Shown here in pieces: positions 29,252 to 38,164 of a stretch of DNA of 44,128 bases. Every line of letters starts with the position of its first letter. The stretch's first letter is position 1. The notes under the pieces were generated by a model. That model was not told the origin of the DNA. It did no database searches and worked only from the letters and a program-made list of their open reading frames with translations. Source of the DNA: a virus; IMG/VR virus record IMGVR_UViG_3300020123_000153, positions 1 through 44,128 of that record; one strand, 5' to 3'. The position numbers were made by a program, and so were the translations under genes.

Positions 29252-29577
29252 GTGTGTTTCCACAACACGAGAGCAATACCTAGAAAGAACTGAAACGCCA
29301 ATATCACGCCCATGCCGATCCAGAGCATCTTCTGGACTGCGTCGATCTTCTCTGTGAGGGAGCTATTCAACTGGATTGACTCGGTGCGGGGCATATAAGT
29401 ACGTTGCAGAGTCTCCACGGTATTGCGCCATTCGTTACTGTTTTCAAACCGGCGCTCAGTCGCCATCTCAGCCTTGATGACGGCTTCCTTGGCGGACGTG
29501 AGCGCCGATTCGACGGCCTTTTCTTGCGAAGCAAATCGCGTATCGACGTACTCGCGCAGAGAGACCACTTCGCCCAT
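29248..29577 (-). CDS. Coiled-coil plus C-terminal membrane helix (109 aa)
   Basis: The start at 29577 (MGEVVSLREYVDTRFASQEK) lies 2 nt after the previous stop; earlier in-frame ATGs (29592, 29673) overlap it. Residues about 1-75 form a coiled coil, and the C-terminus has one membrane helix (LWIGMGVILAFQFFLGIALVLW). The tail-anchored form suits a lysis or envelope role. Probably a lysis accessory. Confidence 0.7.
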   Translation of the reverse strand: MGEVVSLREYVDTRFASQEKAVESALTSAKEAVIKAEMATERRFENSNEWRNTVETLQRTYMPRTESIQLNSSLTEKIDAVQKMLWIGMGVILAFQFFLGIALVLWKHT

Positions 29578-29578
29578 A

Positions 29579-29773
29579 TCAGCTGTGCGCATGTGCCCAG
29601 TGGAAGGCCGCAAACGCGAGGCAGTCCTCATTCTCGGTCCACGCGCTCGTATCCTTGGCGAGGATAGGATCAACCTCGGCTCGCATGTCGGCTGGCAATG
29701 CCCCGTGCACCACAGGATTGCTCAATGCCTGTTTGATCGCATCTCGAATGATGATATGTCCGCCGCCACTCAT
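29579..29773 (-). CDS. Hypothetical protein (64 aa)
   Basis: MSGGGHIIIRDAIKQALSNP plus a helical, acidic remainder ending AFAAFHWAHAHS. Soluble, tightly packed between two membrane-protein genes. No family recognised. Confidence 0.65.
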   Translation of the reverse strand: MSGGGHIIIRDAIKQALSNPVVHGALPADMRAEVDPILAKDTSAWTENEDCLAFAAFHWAHAHS

Positions 29774-29774
29774 G

Positions 29775-30098
29775 TCACTTCTCCCTCACTGCCTTTTGCA
29801 GGCCATAAGCTTGGATGAGATCGTGGTCCGCCTTCACTTGCGCCGCAAGATCAGCGAACCGCCCGTTGATGAACGTGTTGTCGTCGTACCGATCCAAATC
29901 AACTGTTTGCTCCGTATGCCGAAGCTGCATGTAGAGAGTAACATTGACGAGAATCGATAGCGCTAAAAGAACGGCAGTCCCCAACTGCCATGGATCTTTC
30001 GGCAACGTGAACCGGTTGACATTGACATGAGAGCTGGGATGAGCCGTGATCGACTCATCCGGAGACGCCTGATTAGAGCCGATTCGTGTTATGGCCAC
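29775..30098 (-). CDS. Membrane protein with one central helix (107 aa)
   Basis: The GTG start at 30098 (MAITRIGSNQ) was chosen because the longer frame to 30242 would bury the upstream gene. It overlaps that gene's stop by 10 nt. A membrane helix lies at about 38-58 (LGTAVLLALSILVNVTLYMQL), with a helical outer part (FADLAAQVKADHDLIQAYG). This resembles an i-spanin-like bitopic layout but the identification is tentative. Confidence 0.6.
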   Translation of the reverse strand: MAITRIGSNQASPDESITAHPSSHVNVNRFTLPKDPWQLGTAVLLALSILVNVTLYMQLRHTEQTVDLDRYDDNTFINGRFADLAAQVKADHDLIQAYGLQKAVREK

Positions 30099-30544
30099 AG
30101 TTTGTGCTCGATGTTCGAGATCCGGCGCTCGAAGCCGTCCATCCGCTCGCTCATCGCCTTCTGGTTCGCGTACATCACGATCAGGCCCGTGATTCCGATC
30201 ACGATCAGTGTTCCCAGCATTGTCATTACCCAGTTGCGCCACTGTGGACTGCTCCCGTTGCCGCCTTCCTGATATCCGCCTTGAATTTCAACCGTTGCGC
30301 GCACGGTATTGCGTACGAGTTCGCGCAAACTCTCCTTATCGGCTGCCTCATAATCGCGAGGTCCACGATCACTCCACTGGGCCATCTTGGCCTTCCACTC
30401 GCCGAACAGCTCCGTTGCGCGGTGCAGAACGCCGTCGATCCGCAGCCACATCTCCGCTTGTTTGGTTATGGTCTTTTTGGCATGGATCTCCAGGTTGTCT
30501 TCAGTGTCGGGAAACGCTCCTTCCTCGATAGCCCCCGTTGTCAT
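30089..30544 (-). CDS. Membrane protein with C-terminal anchor (151 aa)
   Basis: A soluble helical N-terminal half (EIHAKKTITKQAEMWLRIDGVLHRATELFG), then a membrane helix at about 106-124 (WVMTMLGTLIVIGITGLIVMY) and a coiled-coil tail. AAGGGAC lies 4-6 nt before the ATG at 30544. It opens the lysis region just after the tailspike and may be a lysis regulator or spanin-like protein. Confidence 0.65.
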   Translation of the reverse strand: MTTGAIEEGAFPDTEDNLEIHAKKTITKQAEMWLRIDGVLHRATELFGEWKAKMAQWSDRGPRDYEAADKESLRELVRNTVRATVEIQGGYQEGGNGSSPQWRNWVMTMLGTLIVIGITGLIVMYANQKAMSERMDGFERRISNIEHKLWP

Positions 30545-30565
30545 GATGTCCCTTTGTCTTAAGGT

Positions 30566-32686
30566 TTAGTTACCCGTCAGCGTGCGCAGCGGCAACCACG
30601 ATGTGGTGTACATCCACCCGGTCACGATGTACTTGCTGGCCGCGCTCCCGGCCTCTGCCGGATTTCCGGCCTGCACGCGCATGCCGAGTGTCCCCGTCCA
30701 GGTGGGGATCACGAGTCCCAGGATTTCTCCCCCACCACTGCTATCCACCAGTCCGCCACTACAGCGTGCGAAGTTGTTATCCCATAACACGCCTTGTGAA
30801 CCGTTCAATTTCATCGCGAAGTTCGCCGTACAATCCTCGAAGACATTTCCACTTACCGAGAGTTTGGTACTCGAGGACAAGTCACAAGCCACCGCGGTAG
30901 GGGCTCCACTGAAGACGTTATCCGTCACAGCGACGGGCGTCGTATAACCACTGCAGATGATATGCTGCAGGCCGGAACTGAGCTTGTTGCCCATGATCCG
31001 CAAGTTACTCCCGTTATGCGAAGCATCTCCTGTGGTTACTTGCACGCAGTATTGGGTGCAATAGAACTTGTTCGCCGCGATCTGGATGTCCGCAAAGGCG
31101 TTGAGCGCACCAGTGAAGCTCTGCAGATACACTCCTTGTGCAGCGGTGCCCGTCATATAGGCAGAATTTCCCACAATGTCGATCTGCGACAGTCCCCCCA
31201 CGCCATTGTTGAGCTTGACGCCGATCGCATTGCCTTGCGTAGAGTCAAACTTGTTATTCTTGACCTCGATGCCACTCGCGGCGCTGGAAATAGAAACGGC
31301 CCGGAAGCTGTTATAGAGATTGTTTCCCGTGACGCTGATATTCTGGCCGCCATTGATGGCCACGGCCGCTTTCGGCAACGTACCGTCCGCAGTGTCAGTC
31401 TGGCCAGTGATCGTATTACCACTGACGACACCTTGATTGGTATTGGCCAGATACAGGCCACAACTGAAAGGGCTCGTGATGAGATTCCCGGTGATGTTGT
31501 AACGACTCGGCGGCTGGAAGCCGGAGGAGTCATAGAGCATGATGGCGTAAGCCCCGCAGTCTGCCGTGATCCCGCTGGTGCCGAAGCGCTGGGCCTGATT
31601 GCCGCTAATCTCGATATAGCGGGTGGACTGATAACACACCACAAAGGACTTGATGTAATCGCCTTCTGCGATGTTGTTGGCAATCTCGATACCCTGGATC
31701 GTTCCTGCCAGACTGGTGCCGCTGCCGGCGATCCCAATGCACGCGGAGTCTTCCGTTAGAAGCGCAGGCGTGCGTGAATTGCCCGACTGAGAGGTGAAGT
31801 TATTGTTGCAGATGGACACCTTCGTCATCGTCGCGGTGCCGCCGCCATTATTGCTCACCAGAATCCAGTAATCGGCCTTGAAGTTGCGGAACGAGCAGTT
31901 GCGGACTGTGAATCCATCTAACGCCACGCTGCTGTTTAGATTACGCCACTGAATCGCTGCGCCCTTGCCAATGCTATCGGCCTGGCTGTTACCGACGAAA
32001 CTCAAGCCCGAGACCGTCAATCCATTGCGGTTGACACAATCGATGACCGTCGTGTAAGCGCCGCTGCTTCCCGTCACCGTGACAACAGCATCGCCCTGCG
32101 CTTGGATGGATTGGTAGTCGGCCTGTACGATCAGCGGCAGAGAGATGGAGGCAAGGCTGTACTGTCCTGCTGGAACGATCACCCGACCATACGTCCCCAC
32201 GCCTTTGAGTGCGTTTTGGAACGCCGTGAAGCTGTCCGCGACACCCGTTACATCCGCCCCATAGCGGCGAACATCCCCAGGTACATACGCTGAATTGATC
32301 ATTGGCAGGGTAATGCCCGCCATGATTTCCGTCTGTGTGAGCGGATTCAGCAGTGCGGCAAGACCGGCCGCGCTGATGGTGGCGTTGTATGGATCGACCG
32401 TCCCATTGGGACCGGAGACGATTGCCCCGGGAAGGGTTGGATTGTTGGCGTCGGGATATTGTAAAACGACCTTATAGGCCGGCAGCGCGTCGTCCAGCCA
32501 GATAGCGGGGAATACGCCGTTGCCGTCCGCCTGAACCGGATTGGCGAGCGCAATCGTGAGGGTGAATTCACTCCAGATCGGCTGTAGGGTAGAGGTCCCA
32601 GTCGTGTAGAAAGTTAGGAAGGCCCCAGGAATGGGCTGATTTGCCTGATCGGCTGCCCTAAAATACGGACTGAACAGTATGGCCAT
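30566..32686 (-). CDS. Tailspike with right-handed beta-helix
   Basis: The start at 32686 (MAILFSPYFRAADQANQPIP) has a CGAGGT ribosome site and gives 706 aa. Residues 1-125 are a head-binding domain that resembles those of podovirus spikes (GAFLTFYTTGTSTLQPIWSE... YPDANNPTLPG). From about 150, 'VRRYGADVTGVADSFTAFQNAL' opens a pectate-lyase-like beta-helix with repeated 'I-x-G-N-x' turns (ISGNQA, ITGNLI, VTGNNL, IMGNKL, VSGNVF) to about 640. Such spikes bind and often cleave surface polysaccharide. No catalytic residues can be chosen by eye. Confidence 0.9.
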   Translation of the reverse strand: MAILFSPYFRAADQANQPIPGAFLTFYTTGTSTLQPIWSEFTLTIALANPVQADGNGVFPAIWLDDALPAYKVVLQYPDANNPTLPGAIVSGPNGTVDPYNATISAAGLAALLNPLTQTEIMAGITLPMINSAYVPGDVRRYGADVTGVADSFTAFQNALKGVGTYGRVIVPAGQYSLASISLPLIVQADYQSIQAQGDAVVTVTGSSGAYTTVIDCVNRNGLTVSGLSFVGNSQADSIGKGAAIQWRNLNSSVALDGFTVRNCSFRNFKADYWILVSNNGGGTATMTKVSICNNNFTSQSGNSRTPALLTEDSACIGIAGSGTSLAGTIQGIEIANNIAEGDYIKSFVVCYQSTRYIEISGNQAQRFGTSGITADCGAYAIMLYDSSGFQPPSRYNITGNLITSPFSCGLYLANTNQGVVSGNTITGQTDTADGTLPKAAVAINGGQNISVTGNNLYNSFRAVSISSAASGIEVKNNKFDSTQGNAIGVKLNNGVGGLSQIDIVGNSAYMTGTAAQGVYLQSFTGALNAFADIQIAANKFYCTQYCVQVTTGDASHNGSNLRIMGNKLSSGLQHIICSGYTTPVAVTDNVFSGAPTAVACDLSSSTKLSVSGNVFEDCTANFAMKLNGSQGVLWDNNFARCSGGLVDSSGGGEILGLVIPTWTGTLGMRVQAGNPAEAGSAASKYIVTGWMYTTSWLPLRTLTGN

Positions 32687-32705
32687 CGATACCTCGTGAA
32701 ACGAG

Positions 32706-32727
32706 AAGACCGCCCGGAGGCGGTCTT
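32706..32727. terminator. Hairpin between internal-protein and tailspike genes
   Basis: A 9-bp stem (AAGACCGCC 32706-32714, GGCGGTCTT 32719-32727) with a 4-base loop. Short T-runs occur on both sides, so it may act as a weak terminator for minus-strand transcripts before the tailspike. Confidence 0.45.
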
Positions 32728-32730
32728 TGA

Positions 32731-32847
32731 ATGAAAGATGACAATTACTCGTCCTCATCGGACGATGTGAAATTTGGGCTCGCGATCGTGGCTTTCTGGG
32801 TCGCGCCGATCGTGCTAATTGGCTGGCTGGTTCTGAGCCTGCTGTAG
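32731..32847 (+). CDS. Possible small membrane ORF on the opposite strand (38 aa)
   Basis: MKDDNYSSSSDDVKFGLAIV then a hydrophobic end (WVAPIVLIGWLVLSLL). A GGAGG lies 10 nt upstream, inside the hairpin at 32706-32727. It overlaps the 3' end of the 687-aa gene. No plus-strand promoter is seen here, so it is doubtful. Confidence 0.25.
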   Translation: MKDDNYSSSSDDVKFGLAIVAFWVAPIVLIGWLVLSLL

Positions 32848-34878
32848 CAGCTGTCCCAGATCTCGGATATCAGCGTCTCGATTCTGAAGCGCTTGATTCG
32901 TTATTGCTGGAATGGCCGAGGCAGGCGCCCGGGTCCTCTGGGCCAGCCACCGCACCGCGTTTGGGTTGGTCAGCAGGCGTGCGGCCAGATTCGAACTCGC
33001 CACACCGGCGCCAATGGCGGCCGCCGTGCCGACGTTACCCGTCAGAACGGACATGAGCGCAGCCCCTGCCGTACCGTACTGAATGCTGGCCTGAGCAGTT
33101 CCGGAGGGGTTCTGGAACACCTTCGAGCCTGAGCGCAGGTTACTGGCCACCTTAGCCACCTGATCCATACTGGCCCTGAAATCGGCTCCATAGCGGTCGA
33201 AAAGCACCGATTTGGCCTGGGGCGACATGGAATTCCAGTTGGTCAGGAACGTCTCCGTCGAGAACTTTTCGCCCAAATCGTTCTGCTTGCCAGGGGTTGC
33301 CCTGCCCAGCCGACGCAGGACTGTCGATGAGATGACGCGCTGCGCATCCGTAGGGACGCTCTGCATCACAGCGCGCAAGGTCGTGGCGCCCTCCTTCGTA
33401 CCCGAGATCGCGGATTGGAAAACCGCTTCAGGACCCCCGTTCTTGTCGATCACAGAGCTGATCGAATCCAGGCGTGCCATACCAGCGCGTGTGTAGTTAT
33501 TGGCGCGGTTCCAGGCGGCCGTGGCTGCTGGCCCCTGTTCCTTGGCCGCACCTTCCAGATCCGTGCTCAATGCGCCGTAGAGCGCTTTCCACTTACTCCG
33601 CGGAACATCACTCATCAGGCTGTTGTCGGAGATCTCGTTCCCGACCAAGGTCCTCAACTTGGAAACCGCCTCATAAGGCAGCTTCCCATCCCTGAACCCT
33701 TCCAGGAGCGCTTGCGCTTTCTCGGGGGCGACATCGCGCACCATTTCCATAACCACCTGGGAGACCAGATCTTCCTCAAGCGGAGCGGCCATCAAATCCT
33801 GATCGACTGCGCCTTGAATGCCCTTGATGCGCGAGTTCTGAAACAGTTTCGAGGTATTCGGCGCACCCGGAATCGTCGGATTTAGAGAATCGAGCGCATT
33901 GCGGGTAGCGGAGATATCGACTCGAGTCTGCGCCGGAATAGCGGCATCGACCTTGCTGTAGAGCTCCTTCTGAGTGCCCTTGAACTGCTCGAGGAATCCG
34001 CCGGGCCCGTTGACTCCCTTGTCGATTGCCCGGCCCGCAGCCTCTGCGCTCGTCTTCGGCGCAAGTCGATCCGCAATCGAGTTGACTCCGCTGCCGATAT
34101 CCGCGGCCTGGCCTTCCGCTTTCGCCGCCATGACTCCTGCGCCACCCGGAGCGCGCGAGAGCAGGGACTCAGCGGCCTGCATGCGCCGATTACCCGTCAC
34201 CTGACCCATGGAAGGCGTAGCGCCGGCATCTTGGAAGGACTGAATATTCCCCTCCACCACTCGCCGGCCTGCCTCGCCCCCTCGCACGCTGTTGCGCGCA
34301 AGTTCAGCGAGTGATGCGCGGGCGACTCCAGGAGCAGCGCCACCCAGCATCCCGGCCACGGTCTGTCCAATAGGACCTGCGCCATTCTCTGCGGCGATAC
34401 CTGAAGCCAGCCCGCCTGTAACGGCTCCAGCCGCCTGCCCCGCAGGGGCTGCGCTCAAAGCCTGTCCTACGCCTGCGGTAGCGCCTCGGGCGCTAGACAG
34501 AAGACCGCCGACACCAATTCCCGTGGCCGCACCAGCGAGGGATTGGTTGATGCGGCTTGCAATGCGCTCCGTCGTGGTCGCGGGTTCAGGAAGCCCAGAT
34601 TGCGTTAGCCGCTCGTTCAATGCTTGACCGGCTCGCTGGAAGATCTGCCGACCCGCGATCAGATTGACCGGCTGCAGAACCAGATCAGTCGCCATGGCAG
34701 GTATCGCCGTCGCGGCGTTGACCAGATCGCGCGCACCTAACCCCAGTTGCCGCAAAGCGGCATGGCCGATATCAGCCCAGTTCGTGCCCTGTGATGGCGG
34801 AGGACCGACTACAGGGTCATCCTTCCATGAGCCCCCAGAAGACGCCTGAGCGACGACAGGATCATCCTGCCAGCCCAT
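32815..34878 (-). CDS. Internal (ejection) virion protein, 687 aa
   Basis: The N-terminus has a twice-repeated 'GxWKDDPVV' type motif (MGWQDDPVVAQ, GSWKDDPVVGPP) typical of podovirus injected proteins. An Ala/Gly-rich hydrophobic middle (about 95-185) that could enter a membrane and long helical regions follow. It is the third of three internal proteins (225, 469 and 687 aa), the arrangement of P22 gp7/gp20/gp16-like genes. These are ejected to form the DNA channel. A specific P22 counterpart is not assigned. Confidence 0.75.
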   Translation of the reverse strand: MGWQDDPVVAQASSGGSWKDDPVVGPPPSQGTNWADIGHAALRQLGLGARDLVNAATAIPAMATDLVLQPVNLIAGRQIFQRAGQALNERLTQSGLPEPATTTERIASRINQSLAGAATGIGVGGLLSSARGATAGVGQALSAAPAGQAAGAVTGGLASGIAAENGAGPIGQTVAGMLGGAAPGVARASLAELARNSVRGGEAGRRVVEGNIQSFQDAGATPSMGQVTGNRRMQAAESLLSRAPGGAGVMAAKAEGQAADIGSGVNSIADRLAPKTSAEAAGRAIDKGVNGPGGFLEQFKGTQKELYSKVDAAIPAQTRVDISATRNALDSLNPTIPGAPNTSKLFQNSRIKGIQGAVDQDLMAAPLEEDLVSQVVMEMVRDVAPEKAQALLEGFRDGKLPYEAVSKLRTLVGNEISDNSLMSDVPRSKWKALYGALSTDLEGAAKEQGPAATAAWNRANNYTRAGMARLDSISSVIDKNGGPEAVFQSAISGTKEGATTLRAVMQSVPTDAQRVISSTVLRRLGRATPGKQNDLGEKFSTETFLTNWNSMSPQAKSVLFDRYGADFRASMDQVAKVASNLRSGSKVFQNPSGTAQASIQYGTAGAALMSVLTGNVGTAAAIGAGVASSNLAARLLTNPNAVRWLAQRTRAPASAIPAITNQALQNRDADIRDLGQLLQQAQNQPAN

Positions 34879-36287
34879 TACCGTTTCGTCCGCGTTGAGC
34901 CGTCAGGAGCGATGTATTGCGATCCGGAAGACAACTTGGCGTAGTCCGCATCGCCTGTGATCTTCACTGGTGCATTATTCTGCGCGGGCAATCCCGTGCT
35001 CTTGGCAAAGTCCATAAGCGTCGCGTTCGGATTCTTCGACTGCTGCAGCTTCGTGATGTCGTGCTGTGTGAAGGGAATAGCGCCCTGCACTTCGGTGATA
35101 ATCTTGTTGATCAGATCGCGCTGCGCCGGGGCCAGCTTAGGATTCGACAAGTTCGGCTCGATGCCCTTTTCGATGATCTGCCTGGTTTCGGCCAACTTGC
35201 GCAGCTTCGTGAGCTGCGAATCACCTTCATTCAGGGTAATGCTGTCCATCGAGTGCGTGATCGAACCATTCGGCGCTAGACCCGCGGTCTCGATCGTCGA
35301 GAGCGACCGTGAAACACCCGCGATCATGGTCTTATAGTCCTGCGCTTCCTGACTTGTGATCTTCTGACCCAGCACGCTCTTGACCGAACCCATGAGGGTA
35401 GTTGGGGGTGACGCCCCACCAAACCAGCCCGTACTCGTGGTGACTGGCAATTCCGCGATGTTTTTGAGCGCTTGAACCGCCTCATTGGCCGAAGCTGCCA
35501 CGCGGTTGAACATCACGCTCGAGCGTGAGTCCATCCCTGCTGAAACCGCATTCGGATCATGTGGTCCGCCTGCAATGGGCCGCAGCGCACCGGGCGTATT
35601 CGGATCGCGCTCGTAGCCAGCGGGGATTCCAGCCCGGCCCGCTTCCAGATCCTGACCGCGCATGGTGATGTTCTGCCCGCGGGCCTGTTGGGCGCGTTCC
35701 GCAGCCGCACGCGCGTTCTCCGCGGCGATCGTATTCTGGTTGCGCGCGAGTTCGCCACCAGGACCTTCCTGCTTGTAATGATCCTCGATCATCTTCTGAT
35801 GCGCTTCAAACTGCTTCCCAGGATCGACCAGACCAGCCATTGAATCCTGCGCAATGCTTGCTGCAGCCTGTTTCAGCTTTACGGGATCGCTTGCGAGTTG
35901 CGCAAATGATCCAGGACCATGAACCTGATCATACTTTTGGGGAAACTCGGGCGCGACCTGCTGCAGCGTAGTCAATGGATTATCCGAATTCGCTACCTGC
36001 GTGGCTTTCATGTACATGTCGCGATAATGGTTGGTCAGATCAGCCATACGCGCAGCACCAACATCCTGAGAGGCCTTGACCCCTGCCATCCCGCCGCCAG
36101 CCTTGATCAAATCTCCGAGGTTGGCATTCGGGTTTGATACTAATGCTGTATCAATACCTTGTTGGTCCTGTTGGGTCTTCTGCGCTTCCTGTAACGCGAG
36201 CGCATTCATCTGTTGCTTTTGTTGCTGGCTCTTAATGGCTCCAGCCTGCGCGATAATATCGCCTAAATTGATAGGTTCGTAGGCCAT
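34878..36287 (-). CDS. Internal (ejection) virion protein, 469 aa
   Basis: A helical Gln-rich protein (MAYEPINLGDIIAQAGAIKS; 'QQQKQQMNALALQEAQKTQQDQQ' broken by a few residues). The N-terminus 'INLGDIIAQAGAIKSQQ' is characteristic of a family of podovirus internal proteins. Residues about 300-450 form a globular part. Its stop overlaps the 687-aa gene start. A role in DNA ejection is inferred from size, composition and order. Confidence 0.75.
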   Translation of the reverse strand: MAYEPINLGDIIAQAGAIKSQQQKQQMNALALQEAQKTQQDQQGIDTALVSNPNANLGDLIKAGGGMAGVKASQDVGAARMADLTNHYRDMYMKATQVANSDNPLTTLQQVAPEFPQKYDQVHGPGSFAQLASDPVKLKQAAASIAQDSMAGLVDPGKQFEAHQKMIEDHYKQEGPGGELARNQNTIAAENARAAAERAQQARGQNITMRGQDLEAGRAGIPAGYERDPNTPGALRPIAGGPHDPNAVSAGMDSRSSVMFNRVAASANEAVQALKNIAELPVTTSTGWFGGASPPTTLMGSVKSVLGQKITSQEAQDYKTMIAGVSRSLSTIETAGLAPNGSITHSMDSITLNEGDSQLTKLRKLAETRQIIEKGIEPNLSNPKLAPAQRDLINKIITEVQGAIPFTQHDITKLQQSKNPNATLMDFAKSTGLPAQNNAPVKITGDADYAKLSSGSQYIAPDGSTRTKR

Positions 36288-36288
36288 A

Positions 36289-36966
36289 TCATCCGCCCGC
36301 GAAAGGAGCGCCCCCGGCAGATGTGGAGGGATTTAGATATTTGTACAGCAGATAATTCGATGCCAAGCCGTTGGCTGTGTTTCCTATAGTCTGACCAATC
36401 TGCCCGTAGGCCGACGCCCGCGCATTACCTGCTAACATCAATGCCCCACTATTTTGATTCGCAGCATTGATACCCGCAGCACTTGTAGCTTGCGTGGCTG
36501 TTTGCCCAGCGCCCGCAACACCCGACAGTCGGCTTACATAGTCACCAAAGTTCTGATTAGCCAATCCCGTGGCATAGGTCTCTCCTGCCTTTACCGCAGC
36601 ACCAGAAAGCAATCCGCCGCGAGCAGCCGCTGACCGATTAATCGCGTCCTGCCCTTGGCTTAAGTTGAACTGGAAGTCCGGCGAGGTGGAGAAGCCGGAG
36701 AAATCCGCCTTTCCGGTCCCCTTGACGACATTGCCATTGGCATCGACCGTGTCGAGCCCATACAGCTTGGCGATCTGATCCAACGCGCTCGCGCCCGCAG
36801 TCCTCCATGGAGCCTGATCAGTGCGGGTTTGGTTATATTCGGCATTCTGCTCAGCAATGGATGATCCAGCGGCACGGCTGGCGGCTCCCGCTGCCTTGTT
36901 GGATGAATAAATGGATGCTCCGGCCCCCACCACGGCAGCGCCGGCGATCGCGGCCGCTATGCACAT
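36289..36966 (-). CDS. Internal (ejection) virion protein, 225 aa
   Basis: A hydrophobic N-terminus (CIAAAIAGAAVVGAGASIYSS) is followed by 'ASRAAGSSIAEQNAEYNQTRTDQAPWRTAGASALDQIAKLYGL', a layout found in many short-tailed phage DNA-transfer proteins. The C-terminal part is Ala/Gly/Asn-rich and helical. It may insert into the envelope on ejection. It overlaps the acetyltransferase gene by 10 nt. Confidence 0.8.
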   Translation of the reverse strand: MCIAAAIAGAAVVGAGASIYSSNKAAGAASRAAGSSIAEQNAEYNQTRTDQAPWRTAGASALDQIAKLYGLDTVDANGNVVKGTGKADFSGFSTSPDFQFNLSQGQDAINRSAAARGGLLSGAAVKAGETYATGLANQNFGDYVSRLSGVAGAGQTATQATSAAGINAANQNSGALMLAGNARASAYGQIGQTIGNTANGLASNYLLYKYLNPSTSAGGAPFAGG

Positions 36967-37442
36967 AGTCGCTTCTCCATCACGATGTCATCCCCCACAT
37001 ACCCCCTGGATTGGAGAAATCCATACAGAGGACTATTTATGTGAGCCGGCCACCCTATAATCCCAGCTCCGAGTGATTTCATTTCTGACTCGAATTTATC
37101 CGCCACAACTGCCGCATAAGCGAACCGATGAGTGGGTTCTAAGTACATGGAATCTCCGAGTGCACATAGAACTTTCCGGTGATGCAAGGCCCGGTACATG
37201 ATTCCGATCATGTAGCCTTCCAATTTCCCGGCAGCACGCAGAGTTATAACTGTCAGAGCACCCACGCTAGCAAGCGTTTTATATTGGTCTGTGTCAGGTT
37301 CAATGAGAAAGTCGCGCTCACCATGGTAGGCACACGATTCTCCCTTGATGAGCGTGCTTTCGTCCCAACACTTCTGGGCCAGCGGTACTATCTCGGCTAG
37401 CAATTCATCGGTCAGAGGTTCTTTTTCAATCTGGACTTTCAA
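36957..37442 (-). CDS. GNAT-like acetyltransferase (161 aa)
   Basis: A GNAT layout: N-terminal helices, strand 'ALTVITLRAAGKLEGYMIGIMY' (about 62-83), 'ALGDSMYLEPTHRFAYAAVVADKFESEMKSLGAGIIGWPAHI' (about 94-135) and the final 'LYGFLQSRGYVGDDIVMEKRL', the usual end of the fold. The acetyl-CoA loop is atypical (no Q/RxxGxG/A visible). Such proteins occur inside podovirus morphogenesis clusters. The substrate is unknown. Confidence 0.75.
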   Translation of the reverse strand: MKVQIEKEPLTDELLAEIVPLAQKCWDESTLIKGESCAYHGERDFLIEPDTDQYKTLASVGALTVITLRAAGKLEGYMIGIMYRALHHRKVLCALGDSMYLEPTHRFAYAAVVADKFESEMKSLGAGIIGWPAHINSPLYGFLQSRGYVGDDIVMEKRLCA

Positions 37443-37468
37443 GGATCAGCCCTCGCGGAAAAGTATCT

Positions 37469-38164
37469 TCATAGAACCTGATACTGAAAGATAAACATCA
37501 TGACTCGGTTGCTGGTATCCACCGCGACAAACTGCAGGCTCGCGCGATCGTTGGTGAGATCACTCAGGATCGCCGCTCCCTGGCCGGCAACAGTATTGCA
37601 AAAGGCGATGCCAGAGCACTGCTTGTTATCCGTGAAATTAGATGCGATGGGGAGCGAGATACCCAATTCCACCGCGCCTGCAGCTGTTGGATCCAGATCC
37701 ACCCGGCCCGATACCGTCACCACGGTTCCAATTTTCGTGTAGGCGCAGACACTGGCACCCGAAGTATCCAGATTCGTCACGTTTGTGAGCGTCGGCGTAT
37801 AGGTGCCTGTTGTGAATGCGGAGGCCAAGGCTGCATTGACGACTGTGGTCACTTCAGAATCACGCGCAATGGTCGCCGGAATGTCCGCATCCGCCAGCAC
37901 ACCGAACGCCAAGGCCCCCGAGCGGCGTACGAGAAAGGTGTCATTGGCGCCTGCCACGATGTCACCGGGCGTGCCTGGCGTGCTCTGCAGCCGTCCTATG
38001 ACGCTCGCGGGCGCACTGTCGCGCAGCGTGTCGTCGGTGATTTGCTTGGGCTGAATCTTGATGGTGGTGACAGAGTGATCATCGGGAATGACCGCAGTAG
38101 CCCTCGTCCAGCGGTCCCAATCTGCTTGATTGACCGGCGGGAAGCCGGGAGCTTTAAGCGGCAT
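37469..38164 (-). CDS. Tail needle or fibre-tip protein (231 aa)
   Basis: Residues 1-105 carry the phage-fibre motif 'DSAPASVIGRLQSTPGTPGDIVAGANDTFLVRRSGALAFGVLADADIPA'. Residues about 118-231 resemble fibre knob domains that open with 'GTYTPTLTNVTNLD' and end in a strand. A trimeric tail fibre or needle tip is likely. It overlaps the gp10-like gene by 11 nt, and in P22 the needle gene also follows the stabilisation gene. Confidence 0.8.
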   Translation of the reverse strand: MPLKAPGFPPVNQADWDRWTRATAVIPDDHSVTTIKIQPKQITDDTLRDSAPASVIGRLQSTPGTPGDIVAGANDTFLVRRSGALAFGVLADADIPATIARDSEVTTVVNAALASAFTTGTYTPTLTNVTNLDTSGASVCAYTKIGTVVTVSGRVDLDPTAAGAVELGISLPIASNFTDNKQCSGIAFCNTVAGQGAAILSDLTNDRASLQFVAVDTSNRVMMFIFQYQVL

